From: Sweltsa coloradensis
Lineage: Eukaryota > Arthropoda > Insecta > Plecoptera > Chloroperlidae
Direction of reading: 5' to 3'
Length of the DNA: 64,000 nucleotides
Assembly: GCA_024449915.1 (NCBI GenBank)
Contig: JAMZAV010002205.1
Coordinates: 62,001 to 126,000, forward strand
The translations under genes were made by a program, and so were the position numbers. The notes under the pieces are model-generated. The model had not been told where the DNA came from. It did no database searches and saw only the letters and a program-made list of their open reading frames with translations. This document shows positions 12,060-24,223 of this stretch, piece by piece. Position 1 is the first letter of the stretch; every line of letters starts with the position of its first letter.

Positions 12060-12140
12060 GAAATTAAAAAAAGTCCGCCCCAACCCGGGAATCGAACCAC
12101 GGATCTCCCACATTCCAGGTGGACGTCTTATGTGATTGGT
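12060..12140 (-). repeat. tRNA-like SINE head
   Basis: On the minus strand there is a B-box GGTTCGATTCCC inside a GC-rich arm, followed by the CTTTTTTTAATTTCTGAATT trailer seen in other modules. It does not fold into a complete tRNA by eye. Confidence 0.55.
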
Positions 12141-12144
12141 ATTT

Positions 12145-12560
12145 TTATGATATTGTTATTATTGTGTAAATCAGATAACACAATATACACTGATAGTCTT
12201 TGTTTTTTTATACTTGTGCAACCAGTAGGCTACTTGTATGTTGTTTAATGTGTCTAAAGAAAAAAAATATTATAAAAAAAGTAAATAGTAGAATATCTCC
12301 CTTAGAATAACATTCGTCCCTTTTACTAGATAGACAGACAAGACATCGTAAATACACAAAGTTAACTTGACGGTTATATAATGTGTATCAAATATTTTAT
12401 TTGCCATGTTCAATTAAGGCCCTTGAATAACTTGCCAGGGCCTTTTTGTTCACAATGATTCCTTGCGCTTACTCATTGTTTTCAAAGCCATCTAATTATT
12501 ATTTGACGTATTTCGAATGACTAAAATGATGTCTAAAAAACGCTAATCTATTTAATTTAT
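12145..12560. other. gene-free stretch
   Basis: Nothing recognised. The short frame at 12006-12248 overlaps the tRNA-like module and has no domain. Confidence 0.5.
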
Positions 12561-12567
12561 GAGTAAG

Positions 12568-13160
12568 GTTGACGTTACCTTGAGTGTGGCTGGGCTGATG
12601 ACGCGACCATGGAGTAGTCACCGTACTAAGCACGTCTCGGACCACAGGGAGGCTGTAAACACTCACCATGCACGAGGAGTGTTACGAGGGCCAGGGGCCG
12701 AGAATGAGCCGGAAAACAAGATACGCCAGAGTATGAGACACATACTGAGGGTCAGACGTTACCTTGATTTGTGGCTGGGCTGGTGACGCGACCATGGTGC
12801 AGTCACCGTACTAAGCACGTCTCGGACCACAGGGAGACTGTATAAACACTCACCATGCACGAGGAGTGTTACGAGGGTCCAGTCCAGGGGCCGAGAATGA
12901 GCCGGCAACAAGATACGCAGAGTATGAGACACATACTGAGGGTCAGACGATCCCTTTGAGTGTGGCTGGGCTGATGACGCGACCATGGAGTAGTCACCGT
13001 ACTAAGCACGTCTCGGACCACAGGGAGGCTGTATAAACACTCACCATGCACGAGGAGTGTTACGAGGGCCAGTCCAGGGGCCGAGAATGAGCCGGCAACA
13101 AGATACGCCAGAGTATGTGACACAGACACGCTTAGTTTCATACTGAGGGTCAGCAAAGTC
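12568..13160. repeat. GC-rich minisatellite, three units of about 185-191 bp
   Basis: The landmark TGGGCTG(A/G)TGACGCGACC recurs at 12591, 12776 and 12967. Units continue with CACCGTACTAAGCACGTCTC, CACCATGCACGAGGAGTG and GGGGCCGAGAATGAGCCGG. The third unit carries a small insertion with CACAGACACGCTTAG before its end. Frames at 12559-13198 are by-products. Confidence 0.9.
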
Positions 13161-13299
13161 CTAACGTTTCGATATGTGTGTATCATCATCTGAGACACAC
13201 TGAAAAACCTTACATTTGAGATTGTTTTTATCTGATCTTTTGCTTCTTATTTATATCTATATATCTTATTTTAGGTGTTGTAAATAAAGCGAACACGTA

Positions 13300-13505
13300 A
13301 AAAATTCGTAAAAATCGTAAAATACTTTTATTTCTCTAATAAAATAATTTTCTTTTACCTAAGCAAAATGATATAGATAAGTGTTTTTATCTATTATCTT
13401 TATCTAGATAGGCCTAATGTTTTACAGTTCATCCTTTATCTTATCTTGATAAATTTTTGGAGGCTTATCTTTATCTTTATCTAGATAAAAAATAAAATTA
13501 TCTAG
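13300..13505. repeat. dispersed TATCTAGATAA-rich repeat
   Basis: The stretch with several TTATCTTTATC and TATCTAGATAA motifs ending TTATCTAGTCACA matches 60800-60960 in the same order. It is probably the end of an old transposon. No boundaries or target duplication identified. Confidence 0.55.
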
Positions 13506-13820
13506 TCACACATGTTCACACACTAATTATAAACTTTGGAACGAAATTGTTTTTTGTTTCGACTAACCAAGCATCTATTGCCTACATTCTTAAGTAATTA
13601 ATAACGTAGTCTATTAATTAATATGCCTTTCTTGTTTGACAATTGTTATCAGATAATTAAATAAATAATTAGAATAAAATTCAAACTAGATGAATGCTGG
13701 ACTTCTATGAGGTTCAAATGTTGCAATGTGTAAAATCCAAAGTAAACTCATTCTCATTAGCTTGAGGAAAGCCGAGACATTCCAATGATTTAATCGGACG
13801 TTACAAATGAAATTCCATGT

Positions 13821-13855
13821 GACCTGACCTGACTTGACCTGACCTGACCTGACCG
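13821..13855. repeat. (ACCTG)n microsatellite
   Basis: About seven copies of GACCT/ACCTG with one GACTT variant. Confidence 0.85.
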
Positions 13856-15242
13856 TTAGTCCTTCATTGTAGGCTGATCTAGATAAGTCTGAATAATATA
13901 AGAATCGCAAATCAGCGGTTAGTTTTTGTGGTGATACGGGTACCCGCCTACATTCTACTCGCTATGTACCCGCATCCAGTGGTTAATTTCTAAAATAATA
14001 AGTGGGCGGACGCTCGACGGTCTTCTTCTTTGGCGTGGGGGGGGGGGGGGGGTGAATTATTTTCGATTAATTGACATATATGTACTAACCACCAATAGTG
14101 TTAAATGTGAATGTGAACACTACTAACTTCGAAAAGTATGAACGCACATTTTAAGCTCGAATCGTAGCTAATTCCCATGCTAATTTGATTGAGATTTCGA
14201 ACTTCGTCCAGTCCTACATATCTTGGGTATACGACCGTAACCGTTGTTTTAAATTAAAGCAATTAAAAAATTATTTAATTTATTTATTCCTCAGTATATT
14301 AAAGAGATCTCCGTCCATCTGTACATGTGGCAGGTCTCACGATAAACTAAAATTCAGGATCAAAAATATTTTTATATTCGTGTAAAATCACATTTACAGA
14401 TAAAATTCTTGAGTTGTAATTTTATTTTGATATGTTGGGATAAATATGTGGTAAGAAGATAATTATTGGGATAATACACCCTGACCCTGACAGTTTCAGG
14501 TTGCCCTGGTTTTCAAGACTGAAATCGTTCCTCAATCATCAATCAAGGAGATGTTAGTAAAGCGGACATCGCCCACGGAAGTTGCGTGAAGTTCTAATTA
14601 TTACGCCCTATTTAGCTGCTCGAAGTTACGTGAGTGAACGTGCATTCAATTAGCGAAAAGTGAAATTTGTTTATCGCAAAGAAAATGTCCAATAACGAAT
14701 CTAAGTCTGGTAAAAACGCTGTTAGGTAACAATGAGAGCACGTGCAGGATGTTCTGAATATACCAGAACGTGGACTATTCTTGTTCTTGGTTTCGAGCTG
14801 ACAGAACAAGTTATGTCCGAACGAATAGTCGCATCAGCTATGAAGATAAACCATGAGAATCACACGTCACGGCAATAATTTCAGGGAATATTTTGATGAT
14901 GTTGGAAATATTTGCGTGTATTTTATCTCCAACACCAGAAAGTACGCGAGTATTTTACTACTTACTCGAAACTAGAGGCGAGCTCTGGCCGCCGTCGTCG
15001 TAGACCCTCGCCCTCCCTTTGATGACCAACCTGACGATGATGACGACCCCCCCCCCCCCCGCCACCTTCCCACTCGTTGCCTGCGGCTGACTACGGCCAA
15101 AAAATATTTTCTCATCTAACTTGACGGTTGACGCGACCAAATAAGCCACCAGATAGCCTAAACTAAAATCAAGAATGTATATTTTATTATATTGTGTGCA
15201 TGCACGTATTAATTATATCCAGATGCCCTTTTTAAATCAGTT
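13856..15242. other. gene-free stretch
   Basis: No gene or family recognised. It holds a G-run near 14037-14052 and a C-run near 15046-15061, which are typical places for sequencing error. Confidence 0.5.
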
Positions 15243-16006
15243 TTTGGATGAGCGTAGCGAGCGAAGCGAAGATTCCATTTCACTACACTGGAGAAAAAAA
15301 TCCGGAATGTTTTTTTTTTTTTTTTTTTCTGTATTTTTGTCTGTTTGTCCACACGATTCCGGCTAAACCAATACTCCAATTGCGATGAAATTTAATGGGG
15401 GCCTTCGAAATCTCTGAACTTAGAACTGCCACGTTTTTGAGCGCAATCGAAAAATTATTTCTAATGAAAATCGCAAATTTACGATTTTTTTCGATTTTTA
15501 AAAAATTTCTTCGACTTATAACATCTACATGCTTAATCCGATTTTAATGATTTTTTTTACAGAACCTTAATTTTATGAATTAAGATATTCGTGTGAAATT
15601 TGAGAACAATCGAAAAATTATTTCTCATGAAAATCGAAATTTTACGTTTTTTTTCTTTTTTTTTAACAATTCTTTCACTTATAACACCTACATGCTTTAT
15701 CCTATTGTAATGATTTTTTTACTGAACCTTAATTTTATGAATTATTATATTCGTGTAAAATTGAGCGCAATCAAATAATTATTTGTTATGAAAATAGCAA
15801 TTTTACGATTTTTTTCTTTTTTTAAATTACGATTAAGAAAAAATAAAAGAATAAAGTTAATTTTTTATTTAATTTAATTTAATTTTAAAAAAATCGACTT
15901 AGTAATAATTTTTCACAAAACAACAGAAAATCTGCATAACACATGGCAGGTCAATGCACCAATTGCGCTCATCCAACAACGCGGCGGGACTTAAGCGTTT
16001 TCCTAG
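15243..16006 (+). mobile_element. HLE-A subfamily copy
   Basis: Starts TTGGATGAGCGTAGCGAGCG and ends GCGGGACTTAAGCGTTTTCCTAG preceded by GCTCATCCAACAACGCGG. The middle has three diverged tandem segments with ATGAAAATCG.AATTTTACG and ACATGCTT.ATCC landmarks. It differs from other HLE-A copies in the body but shares both termini. Confidence 0.75.
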
Positions 16007-16285
16007 TTATAAGAGAATAGGATAGACGCAAATTCCCCTTCGCTCGGCCCACTGACACCACATATGTTTGAAACTTTGGGTAGTTGTCAAGGACGCGGAA
16101 ATATAGGGCTCTACAGTAACACTTTTCAAAATAATAACTTTTAAATAATATCAAAAAAATACTTGATTTTCAGGATTTTGGATTTTGAAAAATAGTCTAA
16201 AATTTAGGCCTACCGTATTCGTGGATTGATCTTGCCTGATGAGCATAAAATATTGATAGGCTGTCCATGTATGCTTTATTGACAA

Positions 16286-16730
16286 CAGTGTTGAAAAGTA
16301 ACTAAGTAAAAGTAATTCTGTAAAAACTGTAAAAGTAATAAGTTGTTACTTTATTACTTAAATGACTTTTATTTTAATGTATCTGTAACTGAATTACTTT
16401 TAGTTTTCATTACTTTTTAAAGTTGCTTTTCGCAAGCATGCTCATACGGTACAGTAATATAAAAGCGTCTCAAACTCAAACGATAAAAAGTAAAAATAAT
16501 GTCTACTTATCCTTTGTGTGTGTTTGGTATGATGGAACGAGATTTTTCCGCTGACTCCGCGTGTATGTATGTCATTGGTCAACATGACAACAGTAAATTA
16601 ATAACAACATTATTTTCTGTTCGTCGTGGTGTCAGAAATTGCATGAAGTAACTTTAAAAGTAATTCAAATTCATAAAGTAACTGTTAGTGTAATTGAATT
16701 ACTTTTACAAAAGTAACTCTTACAACACAG
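16286..16730. mobile_element. 445-bp hAT-type MITE with 8-bp target duplication
   Basis: The left end CAGTGTTGAAAAGTAACT and right end AGTAACTCTTACAACACAG form an imperfect TIR. The 8-mer ATTGACAA flanks it on both sides (16278-16285 and 16731-16738). Inside are many AAAGTAA(T/C)T motifs in both orientations. No coding capacity. Confidence 0.88.
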
Positions 16731-16739
16731 ATTGACAAC

Positions 16740-17581
16740 TATGTAAAATTTCATATACGTCGGATTCTTACCGGCCGAGCGAATAGCAATATTTGCCAAC
16801 TGTCAACATTTGTACTCATATTCCATTTTATTTACAAAGTATAAATCAATTCCCTTATGTGTTTATACTATATTGTTAGGTTTGTATGACTTAAAATGTC
16901 ATAAACTTTTATGTTTTAAAATATGATTGCTTTCCATCTTTCTGAGAGTGTTGTAATATCCTACAATCAATAATCCCATCAATATGAAATTTTGCCTATT
17001 GTCAATCTATTTGTATGTGTTTATTTTTACAATTTGAATTATGATAATTGAGAAAACAACATATTTCCGGCGGCATAATATGAAGCAGAGTCTGTTCTTG
17101 GTCATCTAGAAAGACAGTACGTAGAATCTTGGAGACTTATTGTTTTTCAGCTGGGAAGGTCAGTCATGCGAGAACACCCGAACACACGCGGGAACACCCG
17201 ACCTCGGGCAAACTAATTGTGTATGGTACACACACGCACATTAGTAACACACACACTCGGGGTACAGTCGCGATCAAAAATATTTAGCTTAGGAATCTTT
17301 TTAGATGTAGTACACAAACACAATGCTATAACGTCGGTCGCTAACAAACTCTCAAAAAAGAAACAACTCATTATCAACAACACTGATGTCTTCAGTCCAT
17401 AGGAAATGTACATACAAGCAATTATATTCACAATTGACTCAAACGTTCATAACTCCACACACATGAATCCATATCTTTATTTACATAATATTATTCTAGG
17501 TTATATTTTATTATGTTTGTATGTGTTATATATGCATTTGTAATTAATAAATAAACTATATAATTACTTTCGTATAAAGAT
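16740..17581. other. gene-free AT-rich stretch
   Basis: Nothing recognised apart from CA-rich tracts near 17220-17260. Confidence 0.5.
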
Positions 17582-17768
17582 TACCCACTCAGTCACTGAA
17601 CTGATTTTCAGTGGGGCCAACCATGTAGGCGCCGACACCATTGACGAGCGAACAATGACCAATAGAGACGGGTACATTTAGCCTAAGTATTAAACACCGA
17701 TCAATCAAGCTGGACACGATTCCACCCGCAAACAGTGCCAGAATCAACAAGGCTAATTCGGAACAACA
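17582..17768 (-). mobile_element. SINE-A fragment, degenerate
   Basis: Carries the SINE-A 3' landmark CTGATTTTCAGTGGGG in minus orientation and the inverse of GTTGATTCTGGC near 17738-17748. The region between has diverged. The 113-residue frame across it (17589-17930) is not a gene. Confidence 0.65.
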
Positions 17769-17769
17769 A

Positions 17770-18469
17770 GTGCTCCAAAAGTCACAGTTGACACAATCAT
17801 TTCTATGCCTAAAACTGACAGACTTTACTCCAACCTTGGACATTCGAAGCAAAAACAGTAACCATAAAACACAATATGTGATTCTATTGATATTGTTATT
17901 GACAGCTGGCCAAATTACAGTGGATGACAAAGGGGTCTAGTAGGCTACTAATCACTACAAAGTACACACCACGAGTACAATAATAAATAACAAATATGAA
18001 AGCAAACGTATGACACGAATGGTTATGAACATTGTCGTAAAGATGACGGTGCAAAATGATGACGGAATGCTATTTTTAATGTTGGTGAATTGCACTTGGT
18101 AAGACGTATGTCATGCTGCAATGTGATCATTAAATAAATTTGAACTGCGCTCGCACACACATGTTAAATACTACACATACAAGCACTCACATACACTTAC
18201 GTATTATTCACGGGAATGCGCACACTGCCACATACAAATTAATACATAAACATAAATAATGAATTCAGAAGCGATGATCGAAATTCAATCATACATCTAC
18301 ATCTTCAAACACAATAGCCAGGTTCCCGTAACAGTGAAACCTTTGGAGTAAAATGCTATGAATAAGTTATTTTATTGAAATTTGTAAAATATAACCTTGA
18401 GTATTTTCTAAAACTGTTTGTTTTGATTTCATATCGCCCAACAAGCAAGTAGGTCGGAAATAAATTCAG
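17770..18469. other. gene-free stretch
   Basis: Nothing recognised. Confidence 0.45.
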
Positions 18470-19215
18470 ATTATACCTATGGGAGTGTTTCCCGATTAAT
18501 GAAATTGAGAAATAAACTCAGAAATTACAAATCCATCTCAGCGGGGTATCGAACCCCGGTCTCCCAATGGGTGCTTTACCCCTGTTACTGAGACGGTTAA
18601 CTCAATAATTTCTCGATTGTTAATGCATTTTTGATCTGCATAGTTTGGAACAGTACTGCAACGATTCTGCTGCCTTTGAGTGTTTGTGAATTGTATAATA
18701 TTAAATCGAAGGTGTAAGAATTTCGGGTTATTTCGCCGCGTCGCGAGTAAACATTGTACGTACCTCGACGTTTCGTTACCTCTGTGGGTAACATATTCAT
18801 GAGAACTGAGGCTGAACCCATCCAATCACAAGACACCGCCACGGAGGAGTGTTCGGCTGAAGCAAAACAAACTAATCAGCCTCAGTTCTCATGAGTATGC
18901 TACCCACAGAGGTAACGAAACGTCGAGGCACATACAATGCCCCCAAAGTTTAAAATGTGAATTATTTAGAATGTTTAGAATGGCAGCAGGAGCAGGAGAT
19001 GATAATATTTTCTTTTCTTTCGAATTTGAGACGATAGCGCCCTAATCGTACGTGCCACCGCGGACGGCAGCAGAACCGTTTCAGGACATTGTTCCAATCT
19101 ATTCAGATCTATAACGGTAGCTTACGGGTAAAGCACCCGACCGGTTGTTGGGAGACCGGGGTTCGTTACCCGGCTGAGATTTTGTTTCTAGATTTATTTC
19201 CACCTAAACAAGGTC
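18470..19215. repeat. inverted pair of about 330-bp tRNA-containing repeats
   Basis: Left copy (minus) and right copy (plus) face each other. Each holds CAGTTCTCATGA.TATG.TACCC, then CAGAGGTAACGAAACGTCGA, a CAGCAGAA(T/C)CGTT segment, and a tRNA-like block with GGTAAAGCACCC and GGGAGACCGGGGTTCG. The perfect core of the hairpin is near 18757-18816 against 18880-18940. The right copy also carries another repeat (about 19020-19085) that matches 58857-58890 in inverse. Confidence 0.8.
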
Positions 19216-19462
19216 GATATTACACTGCTAACACTCTCCACTCACGTAATCTATGCAACAGGTAAACAGTAAGGACGTCGGACGCGTCGCGTTGTTACAA
19301 TAGCGCGCAAGCCTCAACCGACAGCCTCGCTGTAAATTGCTGATAAGAATAGGCCTTAAACAACATTTCAACAAAACTACTTTGGGCTCTTATTTAGCTT
19401 GCCGAGCGACAAAACTGAGTCTTTGATATCTGGCTAATGCAAGGGATTGAGTCCTTATAAAC

Positions 19463-19885
19463 CATTGATATTTAACTACTGTAGGCTAGATTAGCAGTCG
19501 GTGGTCCACTTCCGTGACAATTAGAAGCCATCTTGAAATCGCAGTTTGCATGTTAATTAAATGGGAGCGATTTGTAAACCGAATATTTTTAAAGATGGCT
19601 GCCAGTTTGACAGCCGAGCATACTATAGCTTTTAACATCAAATGATTACTAAATTCCCTTATGCAATAACGTCTTATTGTTTATGTTTGTTCAATCCCAT
19701 GCTGCACAAGCTAAAACCATATCAAACAATCCAGTAAAATACTTTATTGCATTAAAAAAGCATAAATTCAAACGCCAAATCGCCATCTTGAACTGGATTT
19801 TCGACGCTTCAATTTGCTACGCTCGCGCCTGTGCGGAAGTATTGGTCACTGCTAATCTAGCCTACAATAGGAGCTAAATATCTAT
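19463..19885. mobile_element. MITE family 1, copy 1
   Basis: Inverted ends GGCTAGATTAGCAGT and ACTGCTAATCTAGCC lie within longer imperfect arms that start near ATTGATATTTA. Copy 2 at 29940-30360 matches nearly throughout, including TCCACTTCCG, AAGCCATCTTGAAAT, AACAATCCAGTAAAATACT and GCTACGCTCGCGCCTGTGCG. The 66-residue frame inside is not conserved as protein in copy 2. Confidence 0.8.
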
Positions 19886-19924
19886 GTAATAAACAGACCA
19901 GTGACAAAACTACAAAAACACCTA

Positions 19925-19990
19925 GCTATAGACACCTGAAGGGGACATCCAATTGTCTCTGGGCAGGCTTCCCACGAGGAATTACAATCA
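19925..19990 (+). mobile_element. SINE-B 3' fragment
   Basis: Only the tail is present: ACACCTGAAGGGGACATCC then CTGGGCAGGCTTCCCACGA. Confidence 0.6.
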
Positions 19991-20623
19991 CTACGCATGA
20001 AACGCTTCGTTCTAAGCGCTACAACCGCTCCTCCCTCATGTTATAACCAATGCCTCTAGTAGTGAGAACTAAACCCTGTCACAGGTCGATGCACTGACTG
20101 AACTGCGACAAGGATTGTAAAAGACAATCTCTTTAACATTTAAAAGCAGCCAAATCCGACCTTTTGCCTATAGCCAAAAGAAGAGACAATATATTTTGTT
20201 CACACTGGCTATGGCTGTACATAAAATGTTGTTCTGAAAAAGTCTATTGTCGCATCTTCTTTAGACAACAGCAGCCGCTCTGTTGTATAGTATCCCAGTA
20301 ATTTTTTTAAATACAGATAGAGGATATGGAGACGATTAGAACACTTCATTGCAACCAATTCCTGCGCCATTCCTCCTGCTGTTTCGCCAGCTGGAAGCCA
20401 TCAGTAAACAATGTCTTCTTCTAGAGCAACTCGGAAGCTCCTAATCCAAGGTCATCACCTCGGATTACGTAAATGACCCTCGATTACAATTAGTTCGGTT
20501 GAGTGAAATAAAGCAGGCTTTATCTGCTCGCGTGCACGCCAGAGTGACTATATGGGCCGTTCAGACTGCGAGGCGGCGTTGCATTTCCTCAAACTTGCAC
20601 GCCATTGAAACCTGGACCTCAAA

Positions 20624-20974
20624 AACACGTTACATGGATATATAATATTTTTTCTGGTCATTAATCAATCGACATACACGTTAATGATATGTCATTACCT
20701 AGAGAATTTTCTGCTCTTTCTTGTGAAATAAATATTTTTTGTGTAGGCCTATAAAACATACAGTTTTGTATCTTTTAAAACTTTGAGTAGGCGTTTTCTT
20801 TAGTTGAGAATAAAATTTTAAAAAAGATACAAAACAAAATTATTAGTTTTACACACAAAATATTTAGTTCGCGAGAAAAGCAGAAAATTCTCGAGGTAAT
20901 GACATATCTTAAAAAATATGTGTAACAATCGCTTTAATGACCAGAAACAAATAATATATACCGTGGCATGTGTT
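20624..20974. mobile_element. 351-bp foldback element with about 155-bp arms
   Basis: The left arm (20624-20785) is repeated in inverse at 20818-20974 around a short spacer. Landmarks: ATATATAATATT...TCTGGTCATTAA, ATATGTCATTACCT(A/C)GAGAA, TTTTGTATCTTTT. Arms are diverged by substitutions, so it is an old insertion. No clear target duplication. Confidence 0.8.
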
Positions 20975-20984
20975 GTGGCCGTAG

Positions 20985-21225
20985 AACGGGCGACACTCAG
21001 CCGTAAGACGTTTACCGACAAACTCGTGATTCGGGAGGACAAGGGTTCAAATCATGTCGAGAACGGCAATCCTGACTGAAAGTTTTTTCAGGGGTTTTTA
21101 GGGATTGAGTCCTCTTAAAACAGCTCTCGGACATCCCTTCACAATTGACCTAACTCCAATATACCTAGTTATACACCTAGGAGCAATGCATTGCACCCTG
21201 GGCAGGTTTCCCTCGACAAATTATT
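20985..21225 (+). mobile_element. SINE-B copy
   Basis: Degenerate tRNA-like head with B-box-like GGTTCAAATC, then ACGGCAATCCTGACTGAAAG, TTGAGTCCTCTTAAAACAGC, CGGACATCCCTTCACAATTG, and the tail GCATTGCACCCTGGGCAGG. Part of the internal region is shortened relative to 50488-50747. Confidence 0.8.
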
Positions 21226-21229
21226 ATAA

Positions 21230-21800
21230 TGCATTTTCACTTGTAAATATTTTAATTATTGAATTAGACCAATTCGAGAAATTGGATGTATAATACGAGC
21301 AAATAAAGTTAATATTGGGCTTTTGTTTACGGTCGCTAGTTGACTTTGAAAGTACTGAGTCATCACTTAACATAGCGCAACAAGCCACGTTCAACGTCCA
21401 TGCACAGGTAACAGTTTAGTCACATGAAACACGGGTTTCGAGGACACAACACCAGCTATCTTTGTTAGTGTATTTTCTTTGGAATTAGCTTGGTTTTGTT
21501 TGGGTTCATTGGTTCCGTGTCCCACAACGAATACCCCAGAGAGCTGGCCTAGTTGGTCATGGAATATTATAACTGTGTTGACTTACTTTCATTTCGGCCA
21601 TTTCATTATTGCTAAACGTAATATAATCATAAAATCAATAAACGAATTACTGCTTTAAGTAGGACATATTAAAAACTAAATGTTACCTGCACGGACAATG
21701 TATGATATTGTATACGAGATAAAGATACCACATTAGAAAGAAGCAGAATATTTAACTTTGTAATTATTTTCTCGTATAGGCAGCCTGGCCACGAATCAAT
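21230..21800. other. gene-free stretch
   Basis: Nothing recognised. Confidence 0.45.
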
Positions 21801-21814
21801 ACATGTGTATCTAG

Positions 21815-22120
21815 GTATTTTGGATTTTGATTGGATATTGCTTTACGTCTCATATTTCTGCAACTTGGCTAATCGAGACGAAGGGAGGGACGTAAGGGAT
21901 GACGCGGGGGGACAAGGGGTGGACAGGCCTGTGCTAGTCAGAACCAGCCACAAGCATTTTGGAGTTTGGGTTGTAAAGGAAATGTCCCAAATGCTGCAAA
22001 CTCTGGCATTTGCATGAAAGACTGAAGAAAACCTCATAAATTTCAGTCGTGATTGTTAGTGCGGTGGGTATCGAACACGGGGCCTCCGGACTTCGAGTCT
22101 CGCGCGTTCTGTCGGTTGAA
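21815..22120 (-). mobile_element. two degenerate SINE pieces, minus strand
   Basis: 21824-21890 matches 31425-31480 (TTGAT-rich tail, then TATTGCTTTACGTCTCATAT and TCGAGACGA). 21985-22115 is a SINE-B-like head in minus orientation with the inverse B-box GTATCGAACAC. Boundaries uncertain. Confidence 0.55.
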
Positions 22121-22169
22121 AAAAGCCTACCAAAAAGACGGTTTTTATACATGTTAAGATTCAAAGGAA

Positions 22170-22275
22170 ATACATCCCCCTTAAAGTCCAAAATGTCTAA
22201 AATTGCTAGCATTGAGTAAAAATACTACTCCATTCTCATTTTTTTTATTTTTTTTATTGTTTCAGCCGTCGCATT
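22170..22275. repeat. dispersed repeat matching 61550-61650
   Basis: The block TCCAAAATGTC(T/C)AAAATTGC, TAGCATTGAGTAAA and ATACTACTCC is shared with 61565-61612, followed by T-rich sequence in both. Family unknown. Confidence 0.6.
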
Positions 22276-22279
22276 GGAA

Positions 22280-22640
22280 TTGCACCTTTTAGCCGTTCCC
22301 CATTCCCCCCTCATAACCACACCATAAAATCAAGTTCCAATATAATATAATTTAAACGCACACATTCAGTTTGACTTCACATCCACTGGCGTTCGAGCCC
22401 AGGACTCCTGATGAGCACTTTGTATGAGCGTAAACGTATGTGTGCATGTGTGGATATCTGCCTTGGACTCCACCAACAAAACCAACAATATTATAATAAT
22501 TCACCTCATTAGGCTCAGTCCTCGCTCACACAATGTCATGTATGTGTCAGCATATTCCGCTATATAAGCAGAAGATTATTAAATTCTTAGTTTAGGAATG
22601 TGTAATGATTCTGGCACCAACCGTGGGTGGAATCGTGTCC
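22280..22640. other. gene-free stretch
   Basis: Nothing recognised. A short TTTA microsatellite follows at about 22647-22668. Confidence 0.4.
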
Positions 22641-22724
22641 AGCTGGTTTATTTATTTATTTATTTATTTATTATTTGTCTCTGTAATTTTGTACACATTA
22701 TACAAAAATTACAGAATGAAACAG

Positions 22725-22818
22725 GAAAGCAGGCCTATTGTGGCCCATTCACCGCAGTTGGTTTGGTCTGCTTTAAATTTCAGTCCCCTACTGAAAATCA
22801 GTTTTGTTTCTTGAGTGT
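22725..22818 (+). mobile_element. SINE-A 3' fragment
   Basis: Contains GTTGGTTTGGTC and CCCCTACTGAAAATCAGTT, the SINE-A 3' landmarks. Confidence 0.6.
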
Positions 22819-22819
22819 A

Positions 22820-23615
22820 TAGATATATATAATAAATACGAATGTATTTAATTATTTTTAGTTATGTATTTATGCAAGTGCGTACTTAATAATTTCGTCA
22901 AGGGCCTCGCAAACAAAAACATCGTTACAATACCTCCAATGTGAGCACCTTGTAGCGACAAAAAGCCGCGACTCCCCCACCCAACACGACCATGACCCCC
23001 ACATCAAAGCAGATGTCTGTTATTATCACCGAAGTGAAGAAACGAAGCCTAATATTCTAATGACAAACCGCCAAATTAAGTCACCATTGATATTTGTCAA
23101 CTCGTATATTAATTAGACGCGCGTGATGCCTGTAATCACCTCCTATTATCATGCGGGCAAGGGCCTGTATGGAGATCACGTGGCCCTGAATATACTCAAG
23201 GTCACCTCATCAATCATGCCAACCTCATCTACTCGGGTGGGTAGGTGTGAAGGGGGGGGGGGGGTAAATAGGTCAATTATGATGATGATTGGGTCCGGGA
23301 TGGTCGGAATGTGATGGCTGTGAAACCACAGGACGCTGGAAGACCTTGTCCGCCACTCATTTGGGCACTCAATTATTAACAAAGGGAATACAACTAATAA
23401 ACCATAACATATATCTGGGTCTTGAGTTAACTATGTTCTCAGTTGGTCATAAGGGGTCGACTCCGAGGCTGCAGTTATCAAACACTATTCAAGACTTCTT
23501 ATCATTCGTTTGCCACGTGTTGAGTTTGCATGTGGCGTTTTAGCCCCTCTTCTTGGTCTATTACTATGTCAATACACACCACATGAACACAAGATCATCC
23601 GACGAATTGTTATAA
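22820..23615. other. gene-free stretch
   Basis: Nothing recognised. A G-run lies near 23250-23263. Confidence 0.45.
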
Positions 23616-24223
23616 TTGGATGAGCGAAGCGAGTGAAGCGAAGACTTTAATTTCACTGACCCCCCCAAAAAATTTAGCTCGGATGTTTTTTTTTGTTTGT
23701 TTGTTTGTTTGTTTGTTTGTTTTTTTGTTTGTTTGTTTGTTTGTTTGTTTGTTTTTTGTATTTTTGTCTGTTTGTTCGCTCTCTACAGGACCTTCGAAAT
23801 CTCTGAACTTAGACTTGCTACGTTTTTGGGTACAATCGAAGAAATATTTCTCATGAATATCATACGTTTACGATTTTTTTCGATTTTTTGTTCGATAGTT
23901 TCGTGCCATTTGGGTCAATTCTGACCAAACGGGTGGGGCTACAACGTTCATATTATACATGGACATTAAGGTTATGGTGATGTAGTACCTTTTGAAAGAA
24001 AAAGTTAAGAAAGTTAGCCAGAATCCATAAAAATAAAGCTTTTAATATAAGTTTTTTACGGTAAATAATACCGATTGACAAGAAACAATAGAAACTTGAC
24101 AACAATCACCTACAATGCGTAGGCAACAAAACAAAGCACTTGCAAAAGTAAAGATATCCCACGCAAACTAAAAACTATAAAAAGCTCATCCATCAACGCG
24201 GCGGGACTTTAGCGTTTTCCTAG
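23616..24223 (+). mobile_element. HLE-A copy, full length with clean ends
   Basis: This is the best reference copy. It starts TTGGATGAGCGAAGCGAGTG and ends GGACTTTAGCGTTTTCCTAG. The 3' subterminal GCTCATCCATCAACGCGG inverts the start motif. AACGC...GCGTT can form a hairpin just inside CTAG. A TTTG-rich tract lies at 23690-23760. It is followed directly by an HLE-B copy. Confidence 0.8.

Noticed and set aside
17589..17930. 113-codon minus-strand frame
   Set aside because: Overlaps a SINE-A fragment and has no domain.
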